Assembly (NCBI GenBank): GCA_029213065.1
Contig: JARGPH010000010.1
Span: 1 to 64,000 of the forward strand
Length of the DNA: 64,000 bases
From: Verrucomicrobiales bacterium
Lineage (GTDB): Bacteria > Verrucomicrobiota > Verrucomicrobiia > Verrucomicrobiales > DEV007
Direction: 5' to 3'
Each line of letters opens with the position of its first letter. Positions within the stretch are counted from its first letter, which is position 1. Under the pieces are notes generated by a model, which was not told where the DNA came from, did no database searches, and saw only the letters and a list, made by a program, of their open reading frames with translations. This document shows positions 1 through 8,753 of the stretch, piece by piece. Made by a program: the position numbers and the translations under genes.

Positions 1-1300
1 GACGGGCTACGCTATGCGCCCCCGGGAACTCATAATAGTGGTAATAAAAGGATTCCCGCCAGTCTTCCGGCTCCTCACCCTTGAAAATCGGAACAAGGCT
101 ACTGCCCTGCATGTCCTCAGGCACTTCGGCCCCTGCGGCATCGAGAAACGTCTCCGCAAAATCAAGATTTGAGACAATTGCGTCGCTTTTCGTGCCCGCT
201 TTAATCACTCCCGGCCATTTGGCGAGCAACGGTGTCTTCAATGACTCCTCATACATCCAGCGTTTATCAAACCATCCGTGCTCCCCGAGATACCAGCCCT
301 GATCGCTGGAATAGATCACCAGCGTGTTCTCTGCGAGCCCCTCCTCTTCCAGGTAATCAAGCACCTCGCCCACCGCATCGTCCACCGAGCGGACACAACG
401 CAGGTAATCCTTCACGTAACGCTGGTATTTCCACTGAATGATCTCTTTTTCCGTCATTGAATCCCGTTTGGCGAGAAAATCGGCGTTCTTCTTCGAATAG
501 GCCGCATCCCAGGCCTTGAGTTGATAGGGATCAAGATTCCGCGGGGCCACCAACTTAAGGTCCGACGGAGTCATGTGCTCCTTGATCGTCATCGTCTGAT
601 TGGCAGCCGGGCTGGCGCGACCGGAATAGTCATCAAAAAGCGTTTCCGGCTCCGGAATTGTCTCGTCATCGAGCCAATTCAGATATTTAGGCCCGGGCTG
701 CCAGTTGCGATGCGGCGCCTTATGCTGAAACATAAGCATAAACGGCTTATCCTTGTCCCGGGAGGACTTCAACCAGTCGAGAGCTTTGTCCTTGATGATG
801 TCCGTGGTATACCCCGTGTGGTCCCGCTGAGTCGCCTTCGCCTCGATCCCGCCGAATAACATCGGAGGATTGTAATAAGGCCCCTGGCCGACGAGAACGT
901 CAAAGTAATCAAAGCCCTGAGGAGTGGACTTCAGGTGCCACTTTCCGACCACTGCCGTTTCATACCCCTTTTTCCGCAAAAGCTTGGGAAAGGTCTGCTG
1001 CGAGCCGTCAAAGGTGTTCCCGTTGCGGACAAAACCGTTGAGATGGCTGTATTTTCCTGTCTGAATCACCGCCCGGCTCGGACCGCAAATGCCGTTAGTC
1101 ACGTAGCAACGGGTGAAAAGCATCCCCTCATTGGCGATGCGATCGAGATTCGGAGTCGTCATTCTCGCATCCCCGTAGGCGCTGAGAGCCTGCTCACAGT
1201 GATCATCCATGAAGATGAAAAGAATATTCGGCTGCTTTTCTTCAGCGCTGACAAGGGAACTCAGAAGAAGAGCCGCAAAAATCGTGTAACAAAGCCTCAT
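1..1300 (-). CDS. secreted sulfatase, S1 family (C-terminus cut by window edge)
   Basis: An alkaline-phosphatase-fold sulfatase that should hydrolyse sulfate esters, probably of sulfated polysaccharides, outside the cytoplasm. The start is the ATG whose complement lies at 1298-1300, followed by a signal peptide of about 19 residues ending Val-Ser-Ala. The metal-binding pair Asp32-Asp33 follows the N-terminal Asn-Ile-Leu-Phe strand. Cys72-Gly-Pro-Ser-Arg76 is the sulfatase signature whose Cys becomes formylglycine. About 433 codons are visible; the C-terminal end lies left of the window. It is divergent from the cytochrome-type gene at 1444. The natural substrate cannot be read from the sequence. 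Confidence 0.93.
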   Translation of the reverse strand, partial: MRLCYTIFAALLLSSLVSAEEKQPNILFIFMDDHCEQALSAYGDARMTTPNLDRIANEGMLFTRCYVTNGICGPSRAVIQTGKYSHLNGFVRNGNTFDGSQQTFPKLLRKKGYETAVVGKWHLKSTPQGFDYFDVLVGQGPYYNPPMLFGGIEAKATQRDHTGYTTDIIKDKALDWLKSSRDKDKPFMLMFQHKAPHRNWQPGPKYLNWLDDETIPEPETLFDDYSGRASPAANQTMTIKEHMTPSDLKLVAPRNLDPYQLKAWDAAYSKKNADFLAKRDSMTEKEIIQWKYQRYVKDYLRCVRSVDDAVGEVLDYLEEEGLAENTLVIYSSDQGWYLGEHGWFDKRWMYEESLKTPLLAKWPGVIKAGTKSDAIVSNLDFAETFLDAAGAEVPEDMQGSSLVPIFKGEEPEDWRESFYYHYYEFPGAHSVAR

Positions 1301-1443
1301 GTCCCACGATATACCCGAACGGAAGTAGTCTGCCAAGAGGGAAACCTCTAACCAAACGCCATGATCACGCGTATCATTGACGGGAGCGCCCCTTCGGATA
1401 AAGTGCCTCTCCCCAATCAAGACCGCATCGCCAACCTCAAGAC

Positions 1444-2055
1444 ATGAAACAAGAAGCCCTTTTGAAATCCTCACTCATCGCAGCTGCGATCAACTTCCTA
1501 CTGCACCCCGAAAGCGCTCTGGCGATCGATTTCAAAGAAGATATCCGTCCTATTCTCAGTGATAAATGCTTCAAATGCCACAGCGGTCCCCGCGCCAAAG
1601 GGAAGCTCCGCATGGATTCCGATGAAAATTTTGCGAAGCGCATCGGAGGAGACGATCCCGTCATCGTTCCGGGTGACGCCGTCAGCAGCCTCCTCGCAGT
1701 GAAAGCCGGCCTCCCCCGCTCAAACGGTGATGCGATGCCACCGCCTCCTGCCCGTGAACGAGGCGCCGAGGCCATGACAACCGCCGAACTGAATCTCGTA
1801 AAACAATGGATCGCCGACGGTGCCAAATTCGACGCGTCCGAAGAGGGCGAACCTGCCACCTCAGCAGAGGGAGCCATGGCCGAAACCGTTTACACGTGGG
1901 TTAACACGGAAAACAAGAAGCTTGAAGCCCAGTTCGTCTCCAGCGACGGAACCAATGTGACCCTGAAAATGGAAGGTGGAAAAGATATCAGCTACCCACT
2001 CGCCAAGCTGAACGCCGAGAGCCAGGCACTGGCTAAGAAGCTCGCCGCCGAGTAA
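1444..2055 (+). CDS. Planctomycete-type cytochrome c domain protein with SHD1-like C-terminus
   Basis: A 203-residue exported protein. After a hydrophobic N-terminus comes the motif Asp-Ile-Arg-Pro-Ile-Leu then Cys42-Phe-Lys-Cys45-His46, a haem c attachment site of the PSCyt1 type common in Planctomycetes and Verrucomicrobia. The C-terminal 55 residues (about 148-203) contain a Trp followed by Val-Thr-Leu-Lys and a Pro-Leu-Ala-Lys-Leu segment, resembling the SHD1 domain found on secreted proteins in the same phyla. Family members often sit beside sulfatases, as here. The redox partner and exact role are unknown. The stop codon directly abuts the stop of the convergent GNAT gene. Confidence 0.85.
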   Translation: MKQEALLKSSLIAAAINFLLHPESALAIDFKEDIRPILSDKCFKCHSGPRAKGKLRMDSDENFAKRIGGDDPVIVPGDAVSSLLAVKAGLPRSNGDAMPPPPARERGAEAMTTAELNLVKQWIADGAKFDASEEGEPATSAEGAMAETVYTWVNTENKKLEAQFVSSDGTNVTLKMEGGKDISYPLAKLNAESQALAKKLAAE

Positions 2056-2982
2056 TCAGGCGGTTTCGGGCATAAAGGTCGGCATGACGATCCCGTTGAC
2101 CGGCTGGGAGATGCCGCGCACCTGAGTGAGGTGGAGCTCGCAGTTTCTCGCACCGATCTGGTAGGCTGCCGCAATCAGTCCACCGGCATCAGCAGGGAGC
2201 AGAAAGACAACCGTTTGCCCCGCGAAGTGATTCAGCTGGGCGCGCAGGAGAGCTTCCATCGTCTTTTCATTTCGCGCCACCCCGGGGCCGATCAATCGGC
2301 TCGCGGGATTGTCGATCGACACTAAAAATCCAGCAGCCTCCCCGTTCTCATCGATCGAAACCACGGTCCGCCAGTTTCCTGAAGTGTTCTCGAGAAAGTA
2401 GCAGTAATCTTTTTCACGGGAAATACCGCTGATCTCGAACTCAAGCTGCCCCATCGCAAGGAGATCGGACGGCTCCGCCTCGCGCACCGCCGGCAGCTCA
2501 TAGGACGGTTCGTCGCTCAATCCTTCCCTCGGCACGGAAATGATCATATCCTGATACAGATTCGCCGGGGAAAAACCGTGGCGATTGTAGAGCGAGTAGG
2601 AATCGAGATTGAGCGCGCTGGAAATCAGTCGAATCGGCAAATCTCTCGCCTCCGCGTACGAGATAATCTCCCGCAAAATCTTCCCGGCAATCCCGTGACC
2701 GAAGTAGTTGGGATGGACGTTCATAATCCCGAGCGAAACGTGGGTTTCCCTCGGGTGATAAAAACACGACCCGACAATCAATCCCGTCTCCTCGTGCGCC
2801 AGGACGAACCCACAGCCGGGATCGAGCTCCTCGTATACCTCACAGAAGAGACGGCAATCCTGCGGCTCACAGCTGAATATCGGATGCCCCAGCTTCTGCT
2901 GATACCAACTGTTCGTCGAAAGATAAATCAGTTCCGCAACTTCATTGAAGTCAGAAGGTAACATCGGGCGTATCGCAAGCAT
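2056..2982 (-). CDS. GNAT-family N-acetyltransferase
   Basis: A 308-residue protein with an N-terminal acetyl-CoA-dependent acyltransferase domain (about residues 1-140). This shows the GNAT pattern: Ile-Arg-Pro-Met-Leu-Pro-Ser-Asp at the start, strands ending near Met-Asn-Val-His-Pro, the acetyl-CoA loop Gly-His-Gly-Ile-Ala-Gly-Lys, and Tyr-Asn-Arg-His-Gly-Phe near the end. The second half (about 165-300) also looks GNAT-like but is weaker, so this may be a tandem GNAT protein. The acceptor is unknown. It is separated from the upstream fabG by a terminator-like hairpin and is therefore probably transcribed on its own. Confidence 0.8.
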   Translation of the reverse strand: MLAIRPMLPSDFNEVAELIYLSTNSWYQQKLGHPIFSCEPQDCRLFCEVYEELDPGCGFVLAHEETGLIVGSCFYHPRETHVSLGIMNVHPNYFGHGIAGKILREIISYAEARDLPIRLISSALNLDSYSLYNRHGFSPANLYQDMIISVPREGLSDEPSYELPAVREAEPSDLLAMGQLEFEISGISREKDYCYFLENTSGNWRTVVSIDENGEAAGFLVSIDNPASRLIGPGVARNEKTMEALLRAQLNHFAGQTVVFLLPADAGGLIAAAYQIGARNCELHLTQVRGISQPVNGIVMPTFMPETA

Positions 2983-3032
2983 ACGACACGTCTAACAAAT
3001 ACCCTCCACCTCTGGCAATTGAAATCGGAGAA

Positions 3033-3060
3033 GGAGAAAAGCGGCGAAGAATCCGCCGCT
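3033..3060 (-). terminator. rho-independent terminator after fabG
   Basis: On the minus strand the 7-bp stem AGCGGCG/CGCCGCT (3054-3060 and 3040-3046) with a 7-nt loop is followed by TTTTCTCC. It starts 5 nt after the fabG stop codon. Confidence 0.7.
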
Positions 3061-3065
3061 CCCAA

Positions 3066-3812
3066 TTACATCACCATGCCGCCATCAACCGTCAGAACCT
3101 GACCGGTGATGTAGCGGGCCGACGTTCCGGCGAGAAACATGACCGCATTGGCGATGTCATCGGTTTCCCCGAAGGAGCCGAGCGGGATGTCTTTCTTGAT
3201 CGTCTCCTGAATCTCTTCGGTCAACTCATCCGTCATATCAGTGACGATGAAACCGGGAGCGATCGCATTGACGCAGACCTTGCGGCTCGCGAACTCTTTG
3301 GCCAGTGACTTCGTAAAACCAATCAAGCCGGCCTTACTCGCCGCGTAGTTGGCCTGCCCTGCATTCCCCATCAAGCCGATCACCGAACTGATATTGATGA
3401 TACGTGCGTTCTCCGCCTTGAGAATGGATCGCTGAAATGCTTTAACCGCGTTGAAAGCGCCCTTCAAATTTGTATCGAGAACCGTGTCCCAATCCTCTTC
3501 GCTCATGCGGAGTGCAAGACCGTCGCGGGTCACCCCGGCGTTGTTCACGAGAATGCTGACCGGACCGAGATCAGCAGCGACCTGCTTCCCGAATGCGATT
3601 GTGGCCTCGTAATCTGAAATATCGACCGCGTACCCCTTCGCCTCACCGGCACCGAGCGCATTCAATTCAGCGGCAGCTGCATCGGAATTCGCCTGGGTTC
3701 GGCTCGCAACAGCCACCGTGGCACCCTGCTCAACGAAAGCTCTCGCAATCTCTTTCCCGATTCCCCGTCCGGAACCGGTTACGACAACAACACGATCTTG
3801 AAAATCACTCAT
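3066..3812 (-). CDS. fabG: 3-oxoacyl-ACP reductase (SDR family)
   Basis: A 248-residue classical short-chain dehydrogenase that should reduce 3-oxoacyl-ACP with NADPH in the fatty-acid elongation cycle in the cytoplasm. The cofactor motif Thr-Gly-Ser-Gly-Arg-Gly-Ile-Gly is at residues 12-19, Asn-Asn-Ala-Gly at 90-93, the catalytic Ser at 142/143, and Tyr156-x-x-x-Lys160. The Ile-Thr-Gly-Gln and Val-Asp-Gly-Gly-Met end is typical of FabG. Length matches the family. It stands alone, without other fab genes next to it, so another SDR function cannot be excluded. Paired 9-bp motifs lie just upstream of the start. Confidence 0.9.
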   Translation of the reverse strand: MSDFQDRVVVVTGSGRGIGKEIARAFVEQGATVAVASRTQANSDAAAAELNALGAGEAKGYAVDISDYEATIAFGKQVAADLGPVSILVNNAGVTRDGLALRMSEEDWDTVLDTNLKGAFNAVKAFQRSILKAENARIINISSVIGLMGNAGQANYAASKAGLIGFTKSLAKEFASRKVCVNAIAPGFIVTDMTDELTEEIQETIKKDIPLGSFGETDDIANAVMFLAGTSARYITGQVLTVDGGMVM

Positions 3813-3862
3813 GCCCGCTATCTCTCACGAAGCGTCCCTGTCTGCAACGAAAATCGAGCATT

Positions 3863-3892
3863 CAACAGGGTTTGATCACTGACCCAACAGGG
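3863..3892. promoter_or_regulatory. direct repeat of CAACAGGG upstream of fabG
   Basis: CAACAGGGTT occurs at 3863 and again at 3885, 22 bp apart (two helical turns), in the 253-bp gap upstream of fabG. The same word recurs as an inverted pair upstream of the gene at 11683. A regulator-binding site is possible but not shown. The rest of the gap (to 4065) is purine-rich with no supportable gene. Confidence 0.35.
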
Positions 3893-4065
3893 TTGAGTCA
3901 GCTCTTTATCTTTTTCTTACTCATCACCTTAATCTATTCAGAAGTCCTGATTTCGTCCGGAAGTCGTCGACTCCGGATTGATCAGAGAGAGAGAGACTAA
4001 GAAAAAGAGTATGAAAAAGAAAAAGGATCTCGAGAGGAAGCGCTGAATCGCCTTTCGGCTCCCAC

Positions 4066-4773
4066 TTATTCGTTCAGCTCTTTGAGAACCTCAGGATCGC
4101 GGACATCGGCCCAGTCTCCCTCGAGCTCCACAGCAGCAACGCGGAGGCCGTCTTTCACCTGTGCCTGAATCGCATCGGTGAGTTCGTATTCCCCGCGCGG
4201 CGAAAGCTCAAGTTTGGCGGTGTAGTCGAAAATCTGCGGTGAGAACGAATAAATCCCCGCGTTGTAATAAGGACTCGTAGGCTGGCCCTCTTTCGGCTTT
4301 TCGATAAGGTCTTTGACCATGCCGTCTTCGATGAAAACCGCTCCGCCTTTTCTGACGTCTTCGTCGATCTTCACCGTGAGCTTGCCTTCCACGTCGGTAA
4401 AATCGACGAGCGGCGCGTAGGATTCCGGCGAGACCAGAATATCACCATAGCTCAGGATAAAGGGATCCGAACCGGCAAAGTCTTTCGCCAATTCAACGAC
4501 GCGACCGGTTCCGTCCTGAACGACCTGCTCAACGTAACTGATCGCACATCCGAAGCCTTCGCCGGAACCGAAATGTTCCGTGATGACCTCTTTTCGCCAC
4601 CCCACGACGACGAGCACTTCGCTCACGCCGTTGGCAACGAGACCTCCGATGATGGACTCAAGAATCGGCTTCCCTTTCACCTCCACCATTGGCTTGGGGA
4701 GTTCGTCCGTGATGTCGCCCATTCGCGTTCCGCGACCGGCAGCGAGAATGACTGCTTTTTTAATCTGACTCAT
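4066..4773 (-). CDS. sugar-phosphate nucleotidyltransferase
   Basis: A 235-residue NTP-transferase of the glucose-1-phosphate thymidylyl/uridylyltransferase fold, making NDP-sugars for cell-envelope glycans. The signature Leu-Ala-Ala-Gly-Arg-Gly-Thr-Arg-Met-Gly is at residues 10-19, followed by Leu-Pro-Lys-Pro-Met. Tyr-Gly-Asp and Tyr-Tyr-Asn-Ala-Gly-Ile-Tyr later in the chain fit the family. I chose the ATG at 4773 because AGGAA precedes it at good spacing; a longer frame to 4902 overlaps the upstream aminotransferase. It lacks the left-handed helix domain of GlmU, so it may be MurU- or RfbA-like. Ten nt separate it from the aminotransferase. Confidence 0.82.
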   Translation of the reverse strand: MSQIKKAVILAAGRGTRMGDITDELPKPMVEVKGKPILESIIGGLVANGVSEVLVVVGWRKEVITEHFGSGEGFGCAISYVEQVVQDGTGRVVELAKDFAGSDPFILSYGDILVSPESYAPLVDFTDVEGKLTVKIDEDVRKGGAVFIEDGMVKDLIEKPKEGQPTSPYYNAGIYSFSPQIFDYTAKLELSPRGEYELTDAIQAQVKDGLRVAAVELEGDWADVRDPEVLKELNE

Positions 4774-4783
4774 AAAATATTCC

Positions 4784-5980
4784 TTAGTTAGCCTGCAATC
4801 TCCCCACAAACGCCTCGATGCGATCGAGCGCAATTTCGAGCTGGTCATATGCCGTCGCATAGCACGCCCTGACACAGCCTTCACCCGCTTCCCCGAACGC
4901 ATTTCCGGGAACGACTGCGACGTTTTCCTCTTCGAGAAGACGCAGCGAAAACTCCTGACTGGTCAGTCCGAATTTACGAATGTCAGGGAACATGTAGAAA
5001 GCTCCTCCCGGTGCGAAACAGGGAACGCCCATTTCGCCGAATCGCTTCAACATCAGGTTGCGGCGCTGCGCGTAGGCACGTCGCATTTTCTCCATCTCAT
5101 TCGCCCCGTTCTTCAACGCTTCAATCGCCGCCATTTGGCTCATGATAGGAGCACAAAGCATCGAATACTGGTGAATCTTCATCATCGCCTCGGTCAACAC
5201 CGAAGGCGCACAGGCATAGCCAAGACGAAAGCCCGTCATCGCGAACGCCTTTGAAAATCCGTGAAGGAGAACGGTGCGTTCACGCATCCCCGGAAGACTC
5301 GCAATCGAGACATGCTTGCCTCGCTCCATTCCGGAGTCCCCGGAATACATCAGCTCGCTGTAGATCTCATCCGTGACCACGATGAGATCGTGCTTCACCG
5401 CGAGCTCGGCGATTTTCTCGAGCTCGGAAAGCGGCTCAACTGCACCCGTCGGATTGGTCGGGAAATTGAGCAACAGGATCTTACTTTTCTCAGTAATAGC
5501 GGCTTCGACGTCTGCCGCCTTCAGCTCAAAATCATCCTCAACGCGGGTCTGAATCGAAACCGCAACACCATGCGCCATCGCGATACTGGGGTTGTAACTG
5601 ACGTAGCAGGGCTCGTGATAAATGACCTCATCCCCGGGATTGAGAAGGGCACGACAGACGAGATCAAGCGCTTCGGAGACCCCCACGGTCACAAGCACTT
5701 CAGTTCCCGCGTCGTAGGAAACAGCGAACTGATCCCTTACGTAATCAACGATGCACTCACGAAGAGACATGAGCCCGAGATTCGAGGTGTAACTCGTCTG
5801 GCCTTTCTCCAGTGAATAAATCGCCGCTTCACGAATGTGCCACGGCGCGGAAAAATCAGGTTCACCGACGCCTAACGAAATGACATCGTCACGGCCCTGA
5901 ACCAGTTCAAAGAAGTCGCGAATTCCCGAACGGGGAACATTCTTAACGACATCGGCAATACGATTCTGCAAAGGTTTCAT
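4784..5980 (-). CDS. PLP-dependent aminotransferase, class I/II
   Basis: A 398-residue fold-type I aminotransferase. Residues seen are Asn-Pro-Thr-Gly at 176-179, Asp204 and Tyr207 that hold the cofactor, Ser243-Lys244 with Lys244 as the Schiff-base lysine in Gly-Phe-Ser-Lys-Ala-Phe-Ala-Met-Thr-Gly, and a distal Arg in Val-Arg-Ala-Cys-Tyr-Ala. The family includes aspartate and aromatic aminotransferases of the PatA type; the substrate is not resolved. It sits 39 nt or less downstream of an Lrp/AsnC regulator, a pairing typical of amino-acid-responsive aminotransferase genes. Confidence 0.9.
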   Translation of the reverse strand: MKPLQNRIADVVKNVPRSGIRDFFELVQGRDDVISLGVGEPDFSAPWHIREAAIYSLEKGQTSYTSNLGLMSLRECIVDYVRDQFAVSYDAGTEVLVTVGVSEALDLVCRALLNPGDEVIYHEPCYVSYNPSIAMAHGVAVSIQTRVEDDFELKAADVEAAITEKSKILLLNFPTNPTGAVEPLSELEKIAELAVKHDLIVVTDEIYSELMYSGDSGMERGKHVSIASLPGMRERTVLLHGFSKAFAMTGFRLGYACAPSVLTEAMMKIHQYSMLCAPIMSQMAAIEALKNGANEMEKMRRAYAQRRNLMLKRFGEMGVPCFAPGGAFYMFPDIRKFGLTSQEFSLRLLEEENVAVVPGNAFGEAGEGCVRACYATAYDQLEIALDRIEAFVGRLQAN

Positions 5981-6019
5981 CTACAATAGAATTAGAAAAT
6001 TAGAGAAATGAAACTCACT

Positions 6020-6499
6020 TCACGGAGTCACCGGAAGGCGTTCGCTCGTAGAGCTGTCGGCGGCGATAAAACCACTCTGCTTGTAGACCTTTAACTGAAA
6101 ATGCGTTGCCGTGGAAACGACTCCATCAATCGTGCTCAACTTGTCGCTCACAAAACGGGCAACTTCGCGAAGGTCATCACCCTCAACAATCACGGTGAGG
6201 TCGTAACCACCGCTCATAAGGTAACAACTCGTCACTTGATCGAACTTGGCGATGCGTTGCGCAAAGCGGTCGAATCCCCCTTCGCGCTCCGGAGTCAACT
6301 TCACCTCGATAAGCGCCGAGACGCCGGTCTTCTCAACGCGATCAGGATCAACGACGGCGTGGAAGCCGAGAATGGTTCGGTCCGCGATCAGCGCGGCGAG
6401 AGCAGACTCAATCTCCGATTCCGTTTTTCCAAGTCGTTCCGACATCTCACGGGTAGAGAGACGTGCATTTTTTTGAAGAAGATCTATCAACGCTTCCAT
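6020..6499 (-). CDS. Lrp/AsnC-family transcriptional regulator
   Basis: A 159-residue DNA-binding protein with an N-terminal winged helix-turn-helix (Ser-Thr-Arg-Glu-Met-Ser near residue 20, then Ala-Ala-Leu-Ile-Ala-Asp-Arg) and a C-terminal RAM ligand-binding domain (Cys-Tyr-Leu-Met-Ser-Gly-Gly-Tyr-Asp-Leu, a typical AsnC turn). Such proteins sense amino acids and control linked metabolism genes. A TTG start at 6523 would add eight residues; I prefer the ATG at 6499. It is the first gene of a likely operon with the aminotransferase and nucleotidyltransferase. Confidence 0.85.
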   Translation of the reverse strand: MEALIDLLQKNARLSTREMSERLGKTESEIESALAALIADRTILGFHAVVDPDRVEKTGVSALIEVKLTPEREGGFDRFAQRIAKFDQVTSCYLMSGGYDLTVIVEGDDLREVARFVSDKLSTIDGVVSTATHFQLKVYKQSGFIAADSSTSERLPVTP

Positions 6500-6538
6500 T
6501 CTGTTTTTTCTTTTTGGGGGCAACGATCTACGCAGAAA

Positions 6539-7612
6539 CTAATCTCCGAAACAAACGCCAATCGATTTGGCCGCCTCTACGATTTCTCCTTCGGGGTCGA
6601 CCAAATTTAATTTTCGCACTGCCTCGCGGATCGTCACTGATCCGACGTGATATTGCTGATAGCTGACCATACGTCCATATCGTTTTTCTTCTATCAGTTT
6701 AACTGCCTTAACTCCAAATCGTGTCGCGAGAACGCGGTCCAGAGAAGTCGGGCTGCCGCCACGCTGAAGGTGCCCCAAAGTGGTGCATCGAGTCTCTTTG
6801 CCCGTCAACTCACTAAGTTCCGCTGCCACGCGCATTCCGATTCCGCCGAGACGAACTTCACCCTGCTCCGGCGCTGCCTCGATCGTGAGTTCACCACCGC
6901 GCGGCACGGCACCTTCCGCTACAACCACGAGGGCACTTCGAAAACCTCTTTTCCCTCTTTCGATGATGGAATCCGCGACTTTTTTAACGTCGAAAGGAAT
7001 CTCCGGAATGAGGATTGCACTGGCACCACCACCGATCCCTCCATAGAGAGCGATCCAGCCGGCATGGCGACCCATCACTTCCAAAACCATAACCCGCTGA
7101 TGGCTTTCCGCCGTCGTATGAAGCCGGTCCAGAGAATCGACTACCACTTGTGTCGCCGAATCAAAACCGAAAGTCATCGCGGTGGCCCCGAGATCATTAT
7201 CAATCGTCTTGGGGACCCCGACGACAGGGAAACCGGCCTCTTCAAATTCAAGAGCGGTCGTAAGAGTGCCGTCACCACCGACACAGACGAGCGCCTCGAC
7301 CCCCAGATCGCCAAGATTCTTGATCGCCTCATCCATGAGCTCTTTCGGGATCCTCCGAACTCCTCCCGCACCCACTTTCGAAGAGAAATGACCGCGATTC
7401 GTAGTCCCCAGAATCGTACCCCCCAGCTTGAGGATTCCTTCAGTCTTTTCCACTTTGAGCAGCTTGTAATTAACCGGCTCAAGAAGCCCCTCAAACCCCT
7501 CTTTAAACCCGATAACCTCCCAGCCGAGACGGGTCGCCGTACCGACCACACCATGTGTCACCGCATTCAGCCCCGGGCAATCGCCACCACCATTCAAAAG
7601 TCCGATTTTCAT
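6539..7612 (-). CDS. pfkA: 6-phosphofructokinase
   Basis: A 357-residue PFK-A enzyme phosphorylating fructose 6-phosphate in glycolysis. Seen: Asn-Gly-Gly-Gly-Asp-Cys-Pro-Gly-Leu-Asn-Ala at the start, Gly-Gly-Asp-Gly-Thr at the donor site, Pro-Lys-Thr-Ile-Asp-Asn-Asp at the catalytic loop, and Met-Gly-Arg-His-Ala-Gly-Trp. By E. coli numbering it has Gly104 with Lys124. Gly at 104 is associated with ATP use, and Lys at 124 is typical of the long PPi/group III clade, so it is probably an ATP-using member of that clade. The start ATG at 7612 was chosen because translation from it begins directly with the conserved strand. Confidence 0.92.
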   Translation of the reverse strand: MKIGLLNGGGDCPGLNAVTHGVVGTATRLGWEVIGFKEGFEGLLEPVNYKLLKVEKTEGILKLGGTILGTTNRGHFSSKVGAGGVRRIPKELMDEAIKNLGDLGVEALVCVGGDGTLTTALEFEEAGFPVVGVPKTIDNDLGATAMTFGFDSATQVVVDSLDRLHTTAESHQRVMVLEVMGRHAGWIALYGGIGGGASAILIPEIPFDVKKVADSIIERGKRGFRSALVVVAEGAVPRGGELTIEAAPEQGEVRLGGIGMRVAAELSELTGKETRCTTLGHLQRGGSPTSLDRVLATRFGVKAVKLIEEKRYGRMVSYQQYHVGSVTIREAVRKLNLVDPEGEIVEAAKSIGVCFGD

Positions 7613-7693
7613 AATAGTATTCCAAGTGACTGAGACGCAGGTGCGACGGCTGCGCAAGTGATGATTCCCTTGAAAAAGGAACCGCAGGAACAC

Positions 7694-7725
7694 AAAAAAA
7701 CCGCACTGGGATTTCCCCGGTGCGG
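7694..7725 (-). terminator. rho-independent terminator between the HTH gene and pfkA
   Basis: On the minus strand a 10-bp stem with one G-T wobble (arms within 7701-7725) and short AT loop is followed by seven T (7700-7694). It lies 26 nt after the stop of the gene ending at 7752. Confidence 0.85.
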
Positions 7726-7751
7726 TCTTATTCGGTAAATCCTTTGCAGGA

Positions 7752-8087
7752 CTACAGTTTTGATTTCAAAGAATCGTACTCCTTTTGCAGGGCACTGATT
7801 TCTTTCTGAATTACCATGAGACGGTTTAAAACGTCTTCGGCATTTTTCGCTGATCCGTTGGTCTTCAGAGAGTTCGAGGAAACGACTGCGCCGCCTCCAC
7901 GTTTCTTCTTTGCCGACTTACCCGGTGAGGCAACACCGGCTTTTTCAAGCCAGGCTTTCACCGTGATTGGATTCAACTTCCATTTCTTAGCTGCAGCGGA
8001 TTGCCCGCCTCGCCCATTTTCTTGATTGAACGCCTGAATGAAGCTAACTACTTCATCCTTCGTTTTCTGGTCATATCTCTTAGCCAT
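7752..8087 (-). CDS. small HTH-like / coiled-coil protein
   Basis: A 111-residue basic protein of unknown function. Residues 1-50 read like a transposase-type helix-turn-helix (Lys-Asp-Glu-Val-Val-Ser-Phe-Ile, then Ser-Ala-Ala-Ala-Lys-Lys-Trp-Lys-Leu-Asn-Pro-Ile-Thr-Val-Lys-Ala-Trp-Leu). A Lys/Gly-rich linker follows, and the last 35 residues form a predicted coiled coil (Leu-Met-Val-Ile-Gln-Lys-Glu-Ile-Ser-Ala-Leu-Gln). It may bind DNA as a regulator or nucleoid protein; it is too small to be a transposase. The longer frame to 8279 runs into the opposite gene and was rejected. No clear ribosome-binding site precedes the ATG. Confidence 0.72.
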   Translation of the reverse strand: MAKRYDQKTKDEVVSFIQAFNQENGRGGQSAAAKKWKLNPITVKAWLEKAGVASPGKSAKKKRGGGAVVSSNSLKTNGSAKNAEDVLNRLMVIQKEISALQKEYDSLKSKL

Positions 8088-8192
8088 TTTTAGGGGGGGA
8101 AGCGAAAATAAAGCATTTTTTTGTAACAAATGCAAAACTCTATTTTCTGTAGAAAACGTTACGTTTTCACTAGTATTATTACGTTTCAAACC
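8088..8192. promoter_or_regulatory. divergent intergenic region with nested inverted repeats
   Basis: The 105-bp AT-rich gap between the HTH gene and the membrane-protein gene holds GAAAACG-TTA-CGTTTTC (8152-8168), GCATTT...AAATGC (about 8113-8133) and TTTTC-TGTA-GAAAA (about 8143-8156). These are operator-like palindromes. Control by the adjacent HTH protein is an inference. Confidence 0.5.
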
Positions 8193-8753
8193 ATGAAAAC
8201 TTTGCTCTTTACTGTAGTTTCGCTCCTCGCCTTTACCTTTTGGGCCTTCGGAGCGTCCCTTTTCAATCACGAATGGCAACTTTACACAGCCTGTGCCGCC
8301 ACCTTTCTACTCGGCGGCGGACTTAGCTTACTTCCCGGTTCCGGCTATCAATCAAAACGGGAAGCGACCATCTTTATAGGTCGTTTCACCCTCGGGTTTC
8401 TCGCCTATGCGGTGATCTGGTCGGTAGCATGGTTCACCTTCCGCAACACCTTCGGGGAGATCACGGGTTCCTTTCTCGGGATCATCGCCATGGCGGCGAT
8501 ACTGGGAAATAGAAAAGGCTTTCCGGGCGGTTTCCTCTCCGGTGTCGCTATCATTTTCCTGTGGCACACCGTTGGCTACTATACCGGTGGCTTTCTATAC
8601 GAAATGCTGCAAAACCGTGGTACATTCGGCGTCGAACTAGGTACAACGCCGAAAACGGTGACACACATCGCGCGCCTTGCCTGGGGCCTCGGATACGGGG
8701 CCGGTCTCGGCTACGGGCTCAGCCGGTGGCTTCAGCTCTCCCGCCAGGCCTGA
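8193..8753 (+). CDS. integral membrane protein, unknown function
   Basis: A 186-residue polytopic membrane protein. Hydrophobic segments lie near residues 5-22, 28-48, 60-82, 90-105, 112-132 and 160-178, suggesting five or six helices. The short connections hold motifs such as Arg-Lys-Gly-Phe-Pro-Gly-Gly. I do not recognise the family. The ATG at 8193 begins the first hydrophobic segment; longer frames start in the regulatory gap. The last 22 nt overlap the end of the convergent Nudix-like gene. Confidence 0.75.
   Translation: MKTLLFTVVSLLAFTFWAFGASLFNHEWQLYTACAATFLLGGGLSLLPGSGYQSKREATIFIGRFTLGFLAYAVIWSVAWFTFRNTFGEITGSFLGIIAMAAILGNRKGFPGGFLSGVAIIFLWHTVGYYTGGFLYEMLQNRGTFGVELGTTPKTVTHIARLAWGLGYGAGLGYGLSRWLQLSRQA

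Noticed and set aside
4774-4902. N-terminal extension of the nucleotidyltransferase frame
   Set aside because: It overlaps the aminotransferase coding sequence, while a good AGGAA site precedes the ATG at 4773.
6647-7633. 328-codon open frame on the plus strand opposite pfkA
   Set aside because: It is the antisense of a clearly conserved phosphofructokinase; the translation has no domain and high Arg/His/Pro content typical of shadow frames.
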